Source: Amia ocellicauda (Eukaryota; Chordata; Actinopteri; Amiiformes; Amiidae). Taken from it: a DNA stretch of 64,000 nucleotides. The stretch is taken from positions 50,594,329 through 50,658,328 of the forward strand of contig NC_089855.1 of the NCBI RefSeq assembly GCF_036373705.1, written 5' to 3'. Below, one piece after another: positions 42,939 to 53,610 of the stretch (position 1 is its first letter; each line of letters begins with the position of its first letter). Position numbers and translations under genes: made by a program. Under the pieces are notes generated by a model. The model made no database searches. It saw only the letters and a list, made by a program, of their open reading frames with translations, and had not been told where the DNA came from.

Positions 42939-43496
42939 ATGAACACCAGAGAGCTCAACCACATCATGAATGCCCTGGACGGCTCACGGAAAGTGTTTCA
43001 AGGAGTCTACGCCTGCGACCAGCTGCCTAAATTTAAGATCAAGAATTTACCTGCAATGTACATAATCAACACACACCCTAAAAATATGCCCGGAGAACAT
43101 TGGCTGGCTATTTATCTAAGGGAGGACCGCCGTGGGGAATTTTTTGATTCCTATGGAAACCCCCCGGATTTCAGACCTTTCCCTCGGAAGATCAATAACT
43201 TTCTGCTCAACAACTGTCAAGAAACCATTTACAGCGGTCGTCAAGTACAAAGTCTTCAGACCTTCACTTGTGGTCAACACTGTGTGTTTTTCTTATATCA
43301 TAGATCTAAAGGAAGGTCATACCCCGATATTATGTCCTTGTACAGTGAGGATTTAGGCCAAAATGATAAAAAAGTGGCAGAGTTTGTCAGGACACTGTGG
43401 ACCCCCCCTTATAACACAATTACTTACGACCCTAGCCAGCCATGTATACAGATGGGGTGTTCTTGTGAGGATTTTAAAAGATGTCATGCGTGTTAA
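42939..43496 (+). CDS. Adenain-type protease, copy B
   Basis: Counterpart of 18198-18755, open along its whole length, with the His, Asp, Gln and Cys active-site residues present. Confidence 0.92.
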   Translation: MNTRELNHIMNALDGSRKVFQGVYACDQLPKFKIKNLPAMYIINTHPKNMPGEHWLAIYLREDRRGEFFDSYGNPPDFRPFPRKINNFLLNNCQETIYSGRQVQSLQTFTCGQHCVFFLYHRSKGRSYPDIMSLYSEDLGQNDKKVAEFVRTLWTPPYNTITYDPSQPCIQMGCSCEDFKRCHAC

Positions 43497-43674
43497 AGTG
43501 AAAAAATAATGAAAACAGCCTTTGAATCATTAGTTTTGTTTTTATTCAACACAAATCTTATACAAAGCAGGGTTATGTTATAAATAAATGTACAACATTT
43601 GAAAATAAAAATAAAAAATAAAAAAATTGTTTGTCGGTTCCTTATTTACAGGGGAGACAAATAAAAACATGAGA
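43497..43674. terminator. Convergent polyadenylation region, copy B
   Basis: Same AT-rich gap with AATAAA motifs on both strands as in copy A. Confidence 0.7.
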
Positions 43675-44755
43675 TTAATAAGCTTCCCAACGATGGATAG
43701 ATCCTGAGGAGGGTTGCTCAACACGGTCAGAGTAATGAGATATCGGCGTCAGATCAGTCACCACCTCTTTACACAGACGGATTTTTTGTCGCGTTTCCTG
43801 GTTAGGGACTGTTGATTGGGGCATGTTCAGACAGGCCATCGCCTGTAGGAAAGCATTCCAGCCTACAGGTCGGCGACTATCGGGTACCTTATTAGTGCTA
43901 GTGACACTCTTCAACAAATCAAACATGTGTGAACCTTTGATCAGTTGTCCTTTAAAAACAAATTCACCCTGTTCATTCCAAGTCGTTACCCGCGGTTTCT
44001 GAACCATTTTGTGCAGAATATATTCTGCATGTCTTTTGCTTCTGGCCGGCATGTTTCTGAAAACATCCGTTACAACATCTCCCTCTGAACTCTCAACAGG
44101 TTAGGGCACCGCAACATCTTTATCAACCGTACCCCCCGCATCAGTCCCAGAACCATTTTCTTGAGAGGCCATGGTTAAAGTTAAAATGTTTTGATCTTTT
44201 TCACCCTGTCTAACCAGACGGAGGTAGCGCTGTAACGTGTTGCTATACATCTGGGCTTTGGAATACTGATTTAAATCGGCCCTGGCCAGTATAGCTTTCA
44301 TTTCAGAGTCCAGGTTGTTTTCGGCCATTTGTCTAATGGGCTCTGGCCCGACAACATTTTTTCTCAGTTTCTCAAGCTGCTCCTGAGGGATCAAAAACAT
44401 TTTCTGAGCATATTCCATTATTAACCCACTCTGGAAGCTAGAAGACTGGTTAGGAAAGGCACGGCTATGCTCAACAGCGGTCCTATAAAACCTCCGGTTT
44501 GATTAATCTTCTTTCTTTTTCTTTTAATAGAATACTTCTTATTAGCGATGATCTTGATAACCGCTTTTTGTTTTTTGAGTTTAGAATGTTGAGAAGGGGT
44601 TAGGGGTATATTACCGCGTAAGATGTTAAAAGCTATTTCACACAGGGTCTCGATCAAATCCGAGGGGGCCCTGCCAGCACAGCTTTCCTATGGCGCGGGC
44701 TCCCCTCAAATAACATTTGCAAAAGCGGCAGATTTCTTTTAATCCGAACAGACAT
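43675..44755 (-). pseudogene. Basic GGF virion protein gene, copy B (broken)
   Basis: Counterpart of 18934-19923. The family marks (Lys/Arg cluster, QTGGFIGPLL) are recognisable, but the gene is no longer one open frame. Confidence 0.85.
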
Positions 44756-44761
44756 TCTTAT

Positions 44762-45433
44762 TTATTTCCTTTTCTTTAGCACATACACTGCCGGCCAATC
44801 GGGCGGGCACAAACCTGTTCTGAGGCGAAAGTCTTCTGGGGTTTGTGCTTTTAAGTCCACAATCAAGTACCCGTAGGGTTTTTTGGTGGCATCCTCAAAT
44901 GCCTCCAAAAAGAATTTGGTCTGGTTAGGGTACATTTGACGAGCCAAGACGGTGACCTGTAGTTTATCTCTGGGGTTTTTAAAAAGAATTATATAATTGG
45001 CATTTAAATTAATAGTGCGGCTTTTTTTACCTTGAAAAAATAGATTTTGAACTAAATAAATAATACTTAAATTCCTATGATGAGTGTACTTTGTGAAAGC
45101 TTTTTCCACTTCACTGTTGTCACCGGCCTGCTCCATCAGGTCATCAAGGATCACTAGATTAGTTTGTCCGGGCGGGAACAGGTCATCGTCACACAACGAG
45201 GCGGGGAGACCTTGCACAAATTTCAGATTATTTTTTTTTGATGCCAAATCATCGTAGAGAGGTTGCCAGCAAGAGTAACACCACACTATGTTGTCAAGAG
45301 CTTGGGACACGGTTGCGTCCACATCTTCTATGATGTTCTTTATAAGATAGCTCTTACTCGAATTGGAGGGACCGGCTATAATACAGGAGAAAGGGTGTTG
45401 AAGTCTGTTATCAAAACCACTGCTAATATCCAT
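44762..45433 (-). pseudogene. Packaging ATPase, copy B
   Basis: Counterpart of 19930-20601, with the same length and Walker B region. I count it among the damaged genes of this copy, although the frame is open. Confidence 0.6.
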
Positions 45434-48400
45434 AAGGCAGAGTGGTATAATCAGTCTTCAACACTCTTTATTGTACACCACCCTGAACCGTTTGTTTAGT
45501 GATCTATTTTCCAATGTGTACCCCTTTTTATTGTGATAGATCTGATTTCCGGCTGTAATAATCTCGCGAGGAGGCGCGTCTTTCTCGGTTACAAAACTTT
45601 GTACCAGGGTCGTCAGAGACTTGATGTTAATGAGCTTGTTGTTACAATGGTTCAGAGTGAAACCCTTAACTTTCATACAGGTCTTACCCGCAGCCGTTCT
45701 GTATGCGTAAGTCTTAGGACCCCCTGAAACAAACTCCACTATGTGGTCCTGAGGATCTAGCTCGCTCGTTAACTCCCCAAGGTAGTCCCCGAGGGGAGGG
45801 ACCCAATCCCCTGGCCTGGTGACAAAGATTACAGAGTCAGTATCATGATAGAGCGTGCGTTCCTGCAGCTGATCCATTAAGTTGTACAGATCAAGCCGGG
45901 CGTAAGCCGTGGTAAAAACCGCTATGAAAACATTAACGTTTCCCTGTTTGGTGGGGAAATCTTTAGGGGCCCTCCACTGGACCTGTGCCACGTGGTCATT
46001 TAAGAATTGAAAGTGTGATACTGCATGTTGTTTGGAAAAGATAAATTCTATAAACTGTTCAGGGGTTTTAATCAAGGTTGTGTTTAGACGGTTATTTCTT
46101 TCCCCAAACTTACCCCACAGACTGTTTAAAATCAGTTTGGACATTTGTCTCTTGGCGGGGTTTACAGTTATGTTCCCCGGCTCTAGACGGATCCCTTCCT
46201 TTTCAAAATATTGCTGAACGTACCGCTCTTTGGCAGCGGAGTCAACACACCATGAGGGATAGCCCGATGCCTCCTGTTTCCCTTTCAGATGGGTCATAAT
46301 GTACTCAGCAAAAAGAGTATCAGATTTTTCAGAAAAATGCCAAACCTCATACACCTTACCGACTCTGTAACCTTTCTCCACCGCCTTGTCAAGCTCAATG
46401 CTACACCAGACACCCGTCAGCGCTCTCTCGTCATCACTGTGCAGACAAGAGGTATTTTGATTTTCAGTTTCCACACACGTTCTACACAGAGGGAACATCA
46501 ATTTTCCCAAACACCTGTAAGGCAACACGGGTAGGAACAGCTCACGAGGAGGGTACATGGTGACTTTGATCAAACCAAAGTACTGTCCGATTTCGAGAAA
46601 GTCACGATAAACAATGGTTGGATGCCCCACCGGGTACATTTTGGTCTTGTTGACATAAGGGTACAGACTGGTGAAATCATAGTAATCTACTCTCTCACCC
46701 TCCTTTACCTCATAATGTAAACAGAGGGCGTTGGTACGACCCCCAAATAACGCATCCCTGGGCTCTAGACGTTCAGGAAAGTCCAAGGTTTCCATAAGCC
46801 GTTGTACCCCCACATCCTGTTGCTTCAGGGTCGTCCACGCGTGTTCCCAAATCACCAGTACATTCAAACCATAGGTGTTTTTTAAAGTTTCAATTCGTTC
46901 CTGGAAATCATAGTACATATCACCGCAGAGTTTTTGTGTTACGGGGTTAAAGGTGTTTGGGTCGAAGCACTGAGGACAGCCATGGTAAATACAACCAGCA
47001 AACTCATAAGCGGTACGCCGCCCGGACACGTCGCTAAAACCGTCTAAGTAGTAAGGACCCATTTTGACTTCCTCTTGATTTAAAGCATGTCTGATGAAGA
47101 TGTTATCCCGGGCACTCAGATATTCCAGCCACTGTATGGAGACAGTCGAAAAGTTCTTTTGTCTAGCACGATAGTTGTCAGAAGTGGTGTCCGCTATAGT
47201 GTTTTTCTGCAAGAAATTGGATCGATACATTTTCATGCAGAGAGACGCTATGGTCACACTTTGCAAAGGGTCGAGACCCGACGTGTTGATAACCTCGGTG
47301 CGGAAACGCAAACAGGCTTCTATAAGGATCACCACATCATTTTTACAATAAGCGGCCATCTCTTCTCGGAAATCAAAAACACCCCCCTTAACCGTATTGT
47401 ACCATTTAAAGAATTCCTCCCTCTCATGAGACATCATAGTATCAACCCCATAATAAGAGGCGGGCGGGTAGGACCCTCGATAATTTTGAGTGTCCTTAGT
47501 ATTAAAAAAATGGCAGAACCAACCTTTCTTCTGAGCCTCAAAACCCAGAGCTTTAGGCAAAGCGCTCAATTTCATGGGGAGGAAATTTAACGAGTCTATG
47601 TAACGTTGGTTGAAAGCCTCGTCGGTGAAACACATGATCTTGCTACCCTGAGCTATTATTTTTGGGGTCACCCCATTTTCCACCAGATACTTCATCAATA
47701 TGTAAGAATCATAACCCTTAGCATTGTGGGCAATAAATGTGTAATTGAGGTATTTTGGACCGCGATACCGCGTAAAGAAATCCCTGACACAACTCTCACC
47801 GCTAGCTGACCACTCACAATCCAACATGTCAATACAGTGTATATAATTAGCAACATGGACCCCGTTTTCTTGCCGGCATTCAAAATCAAAAAAGACATAC
47901 CGGTTGTGCGGCGGCTCCTTTTTAACCGGCTGAATAAAGCACTGGTGTTCAGACCCCGGGGTTAAATCCGCATTACAGATCCTACATCTCGGTTCCAGAC
48001 ATTTGTGTGGGTTAACCTCATGAAAACGGTACTGGAGGCAACACTGCGGGCAATATTTAGTTTGATCACAATAACTCAGTTTTTTAACCCCCTCAGCAGC
48101 GGCCCTCTGCACCTTATGTTCGGAAAAACAGAATGCGGAGAGACAAATCCTTAAGCAATCTTTACATCGGATGGTAGGGGCCAAACCCTTACGACATTGC
48201 GGATTGAAACAGACGTTACAGTAACCGTCACAGCGGTGCTTAAGCTTATCATTGAAGGCCTTATAACACCAATGACAAACATACGAACAACCCAAAAAAG
48301 CCGTCAAACTCTTTATTCCAAAGTAATGACTATCACTTAGGAAGAGAAACAGTGTCTGTGTATGGGTTTCAGGATGTGTCTGAAATTTCACAAATACTTC

Positions 48401-49459
48401 CTTTACCTCACAACGGTACCACACAACAATTTTTAAAGACAACAACTCCTCAAACATGGCAATGTCTGAAAAGGCAACCATCTGTTGAGAGTTTAAGCCG
48501 GCCCTCTGATGAAGCATTAAAGCCTCTTGCATAGCTTGGGGTTCAGGCATGTCGGGGGTGAGTAGTTTTATTAAACTGTAAGCAAAACAGAGCTTATTGT
48601 CCCCATTGGAACTCACCACTAATTGCCTGAGCTTGTTCCTAATTATGTCGTTCTTCAAGCATTTCGACAGTCTTCTAAGCGCCCTACCCTCAGGGTTAGG
48701 AACCACATTCATTACCAGAGACAGACTTTCATCAGCTAAGATGGATGCGTTACTTTGCAATAACGCTTCGATTTTAGCCAGAAATTCATCAACATCTAAA
48801 TTATCTCCACTCAGCATTACAGATAGGTTGCTAAACAAATCATCCCCTCTGAGTTCTAACTGTACAACATCTCGAGGTCTGACCCTTTCAGCAACCTGTT
48901 CAAGCATGTTTTGCAAGGCCTCGTGTATGTTGACAAATATTTCTGCATAATTGTCACAATTTAAAAGTTCTGCAAAATTAAAACGCTGAATCATTTCAAA
49001 ATTGTTATAGGCTGGTCTATCTATAATCACGGGATCACTGGTACTTTTGGACACATCATCATTTTGAACAAAGCCTTCAACCCCTACATTCTCACAGAGC
49101 ATGTCATCCACAGCCTTATCAGTCTCAGAACCCTCCACATTCCGAACACCCCCACCGCTGACATCTACAAAACCCCCTTTTTGAGGAGGCTCATTTAAAG
49201 CCTGTAAAAGTCCTTCAAAGATATCCACCCGGTTAATGTCAAGACCCTCCTCTATAGTGACGGCTGCTTCTGCCGCCGTACTGTGTTCTAATTGTCTCAA
49301 ATCATTTATAATAGGGGCAGAATTTGGTCGGGGTAGCGTCTCCAAAGCCTCCACCATTTCAAACAAATCGGGGTGAACTAGGGGTTGAACCTCTATAAGC
49401 GCTACCGTTGGGAGGTGGTTATTTAGATCATTGACCATCTGTAACAGGTCGGGGTTCAC
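45422..49459 (-). pseudogene. Family B DNA polymerase, copy B (nearly whole)
   Basis: Counterpart of 20591-24628. Exonuclease and polymerase motifs are all recognisable. Around ten amino-acid differences from copy A, and they outnumber silent ones, suggest drift without selection since the copies parted. Counted as broken. Confidence 0.75.
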
Positions 49460-49659
49460 GGTAAGTCTGGTAATTCACATTCTATCGGTGGTGATTGGGG
49501 GTTATTTAAATCATTTATCATTTGTAATAGTTCCTGGTTCATTGGGACATCAGAGGAGTTCACAACAGGGCCGAGGGTGTTCTCTCGGGAAGGTCTTTTT
49601 GGGGCCCTAACTTGTTCATAATCCTTTAGTTTGTGAGTTCTTTTACCAAGTCCGGACAT
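49456..49659 (-). CDS. Small 67-aa protein upstream of PolB, copy B
   Basis: Identical protein to 24625-24828, with the same four-base overlap with the polymerase frame. Confidence 0.55.
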   Translation of the reverse strand: MSGLGKRTHKLKDYEQVRAPKRPSRENTLGPVVNSSDVPMNQELLQMINDLNNPQSPPIECELPDLP

Positions 49660-49722
49660 TTTTTTTATTTTTTATTTTTCCAACAACCCACAATAGTAAG
49701 GCGTTTTGTATCTATTAAAACA

Positions 49723-51758
49723 TTAAATACGGTACAATTCGTTAGTAAGGGTATTAATAAGGGTGTTTTGGCTCTCTATCACAAGGTTTTGCCCCACTAA
49801 CACAAGTCTTTGATTTAGTAACAAGGTATGTAGCAACTCATGCCGACCTTCAGGAAGTAGCTCCGGGGGATGGTGTCCTGGCTCAGCTGCAAAGGATGGT
49901 CGCTCCGGTAAATCTCGGTCGAAGGAGGCAGGGAGCGAGCGTATACTCACGGACGGAGACCAAGAAGGCCTTTGCGGTGACACCCTGGCCAATCGCGGTG
50001 TACTGTTCAGCGTTTCTGTAGCCAAGAAACGGGGCTGGGGGGACGATGTTGAAACCAGTCCGTCGTTGGGTGGTGTGTCAACCCTGACTGACGGCGACCC
50101 CTGAGGTTGTTGGTTGCCTGTATTTGTTCCGCCCGACAATGCGGCGGGCTGAATCTGGATTGTTGAATTACCCCCAGAAGGCTGTGGCCTGAGTAGATGT
50201 TGGGGGGTCTCCAAGACCACCGTGGGGGATCCTCTCGGTGATCTCTCCGGGGAAGATGTTTGATCCCACTTAGACGGGGTAATTGTCCTCAATAGCTCAT
50301 CCACAGAATGACTATCCCAAGAGTCTTGGGAAGAATAAAAATATACATTACATTTACATCTTTAAACGGCGACAGAAATCAAACTTAAAACAACATGTCC
50401 AGGACCTTCAAAACCTTTAGCTTTTTTAGACCTTTGAAAATAGGCTTAGACATTCACTACAACGCCTTATTATTTACAGACAATATATTTATTAGGACTT
50501 GATAATAAATGTAAAACAGAGAAGCCTCTGTAAATAAACTGTTTCTTAAATGTAATATTGTTAATAAAACACTTTTTATACACACACACACCACATTTCA
50601 TTTTTAAACGAACCTTCCAAGTGTAAACGCTTCCTGATCCCGGGACTTCCTGTTTCACAAACGTTTTCACGATCTGTTTAAATATTAAATACAATGAACA
50701 CCTTCAAGCCTTTTCCTACAGCCACTTTAAAACAGAAGTATAATTGCGGGAGATAAGCCAAACAACTTACTAAAACCTTTCGGACAGCTTTACTTCCTAA
50801 CCAGACGGTCGGGCAATCGGTCATTTCTAAACACATGCCCCAGAAACAAGCCTAGACCTGTCCGGACTTCTAAAGATCTTTCCCAGAACCCCCAAGACCT
50901 ACAGGAAATGGGCACCCCTCGCTTAAATATTAGCCCTCAACGGGCAAACAAAACCCTTTTAAAAACATTAAAGTTTGAAAGATCTTACTTACCTCCAAAG
51001 AATAATCGTTTCTTATGTTTTTCAGCTGGTTTAGCTTTTTGCACTTCTGTGAAGGTAAGAGACATGTTTAACCTTTAACCACCCCGCTTTATAAAAAGCT
51101 TTAACCTCTTACAAGCGGCAGATATATACTCACCGCTATCAGATACAGGGGCTGACGGCCTTTCAGATTCTTGAAAGGTTACGGTTCTCGAAGGTAAAAC
51201 TAAACAAGCCCTCGATGTGGAAGGCCTTTCGTTGTCTCGAACCACGTTTCTTAATACTGTTAGAAAGGATATTTTTTTAAATTAACAAAACGGGCCTCAA
51301 ACATCTTACAGAAACGTTATACAAACAAACAGGGGTTTAGTTCTTACCCGGTCGGCAGACAGCCTGTCTAGGGACAACCACTTCTCTTGGTTGATCCTCG
51401 GAGACATTAATCACAGGCCTTTCGATAGTTTCTGTGTAATTAAAGAGACCGCCATTAATATATATTAAAACGTTTTCATAACTCTAATGAGCCGCTTCAA
51501 AACACAACCACACACCCATACATAAGAACCCTTGAGCGCAAACACAAAAATCTTACCGTCGTTGTTCCAGATGATCTCCTCAGCGTTGGGAATTAACTCC
51601 TGTTGACTGGCTGAAAAATAATTTTACAGAACTTAAAACAGATGTTATAACCTTATTTACAATACATGCCCACAACCCGCTCTGAGTCAATGAAAATAAT
51701 CTGAAGACTTACCTAAAAACTCGTTTAAATCGAAGTCGTTGATGTTGTTTCCGGACAT
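49723..51758 (-). CDS. Six-exon spliced gene for Pro/Ser-rich nuclear-type protein
   Basis: The long frame 49723-50304 has no ATG, but reading upstream shows a chain of exon-like stretches. They are 51713-51758 (ATG at 51758-51756, MSGNNINDFDLNEFL), 51557-51610, 51348-51431, 51134-51256, 50993-51046 and 49723-50324. Each boundary has a GTAAGT/GTAAGA/GTGAGT-like donor or a pyrimidine-rich AG acceptor. The internal exons are 54, 84, 123 and 54 bases, all multiples of three, all in phase 1 and open, and the total is a multiple of three. The product would be about 320 residues, with a basic KHKKR stretch just before the last exon, a long Pro/Ser/Thr-rich region and a Leu/Asn-rich C-terminal helix (coiled-coil-like). 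It may be a regulatory DNA- or protein-binding factor. The function is unknown. Confidence 0.7.
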
Positions 51759-53133
51759 TGTTGATCTTTAGGCTTAAATCGAAAGGTCAGTATGAGTCTG
51801 TCGAGCTGAAGACCAGACCTTCATACTTATACTGATGGCCGGATGCCGGATCTGCTTGTAAGGCATTGTTCTGGGCTGGCCTTTGTGCCGTCCTGTTACC
51901 AATTAACATATCAAAACCAACCAATAAAATGACCCTGCATCAATTTCAAATAGAAACCAAGATGGCGACGATCTCTCTCCTCTCTACTCTAAACTTTTAT
52001 TAGAACCTTTTGGTCTCTCAAAAAAACATTTTTAAGCATCAAGACCTATAGTCAATAAACACTAAGAATATTTCAGGCCTTTATACGCGCTAAAAAACAA
52101 CCTGAGCCAAGAAAATAACTATAAAGATCTAAAATAAGTAGCGCTTTTACAGTGATTTTTTTTTTTTTTTTAATAGCGATGCTTTGTTTGGTATTAAACA
52201 AGTCACAAACTACTCAGAACAGCGTTTATCCCCACAAAAGAGATATTTGGGTTTATTTTACAAAGCTTATAAATTATATAGTATAAAAGTATTCTGAATG
52301 TTTTGAGACCACACGCCATGCCTACGTTTGTCTGAGCCCACCCCCGTCCCCCATGGTGTGAGTGATTTAGCCTTGAGTGTTGTGATCTATTTAGCATTGA
52401 GTGATCAGTTGTTTTTATTTTTTAAATGATTCCTTATCATCAGGGATTGAGCCTGCTAAAATACCTTAAAAACATATCCTTATCTTAAGTCTAACTCTTA
52501 TGAGCTTTAAGACCCTAGAATGTATTTAAGTAAAACGAATGAACACATTATGTGTGAGATAAAATATAACCACAGCTTTTTTTTTTTTTTTTTTTTTTTT
52601 ACAAAAACAATTAACCTATACCCACAAACACCCACACACACACACACCCTCTTTTTTTAAATTTTATTTTTAATTAAATTTGAGGGGAGAGACAGAGCCA
52701 TATACATTGGGGTTAACATAAGTACCCTATGCAAAACAGGAATTGTTAGGACCTGTGACCATTACAGACAACAGAACTTGTTGATCTTATAAAATGATTG
52801 GGCGAGAGAGAGAGATATAGAGACAGACAGAGACAGAGCCAGTGTGAATATGATAAACGCACTATTCAAAATGGCATTGTTAAGACCTGGGACCATTACA
52901 GACAACAGAACTTGTTGATCTTATAAAATGCTTGGGCGAGAGAGACAGAGAGAGAGAGACAGACAGAGACAGAGACAGAGACAGTGTGAATATGATAAAC
53001 GCACTATTCAAAATGGCATTGTTAAGACCTGGGCCCCTTACATGTATATTTAAAAAAGACCCCCAACCACTACAGGAAGAGCCGACCCATTCACACTCTA
53101 CAGTTGACCAACAAGAACAACAAGAACAACCGG
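51759..53133. other. Right-arm non-coding region, copy B
   Basis: AT-rich, with T-runs near 52160 and 52580, a CA tract near 52637 and purine-rich GA/GACA tracts. It probably holds the promoter of the spliced gene near its left edge. I see no convincing gene; the frame at 52932-53195 is a translated GAGACA repeat. Confidence 0.6.
52757..53034 (+). repeat. Direct duplication, period ~134 bases
   Basis: The stretch starting GACCATTACAGACAACAG occurs at 52757 and again at 52891, each followed by a GAGA/GACA tract and GTGTGAATATGATAAACG. A partial third start follows near 53020. The copies differ mainly in the length of the simple tract. Confidence 0.85.
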
Positions 53134-53314
53134 TTATGGGTGGCCTTGTTGTTCAGGGTTTTAGGGGTGTACACTTTCTGACGGATATGACGTAGGAATA
53201 TTTAAGGAAATAACTCTAAAATCACGCCCCCCAATTATGACGTAGGAATATTAATAAGCTTAGGGCATACGTCATAACAAAATAGGCCGCGCCCAAAAAA
53301 CCCTACTATCTACT
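53134..53314 (-). repeat. Right inverted terminal repeat, copy B
   Basis: 181 bases, the reverse complement of 37618-37798 with few differences. Three CRE-like sites. Confidence 0.93.
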
Positions 53315-53320
53315 CCTGTG
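53315..53320 (+). repeat. Right target-site duplication of element B
   Basis: CCTGTG, followed by the usual unit sequence TGGTGCATTTTC. Confidence 0.92.
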
Positions 53321-53610
53321 TGGTGCATTTTCTCTCTCTCTATCTGTGATTAAATCCTTACTTATATACATATGTCCATGAACGTTTCTGGAGCTCATGT
53401 AAATCACATCACACGACGGGCCGTGTTCTTTTCGGTCACTTTGAAAGTTTTGCTCATGACAATCCTTTTCTATTGCGGCACGATGGCTGCCACCGAGGAA
53501 GGAAAGTCGTCCGCAGTTGGCTGCAAGCTTGCCTGAAGCGCAGGAAAGGACTTACTCGCGACGTGCCACTTAAAGACTGAAGAAGTGGGGGTCGGCCTCA
53601 CCGAGAGCCC

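Larger units (their letters stand above)
37618..53314 (+). mobile_element. Polinton/adintovirus copy B
   Basis: 15.7 kb, same orientation and same landing site as copy A, 25,629 bases further on. Tips, 6-bp duplication and full-length terminal repeats are intact, so the ends of the family are best defined here. The gene order matches copy A. This copy is broken, with about five or more breaks. Divergence from copy A is about 0.3-0.4% in the stretches I compared, which dates the split of the two copies, not the first insertion, as recent. Confidence 0.95.

Noticed and set aside
52932-53195. 87-codon frame starting MGERDRERE
   Set aside because: It is a translation of a GAGACA simple repeat running into the terminal repeat.
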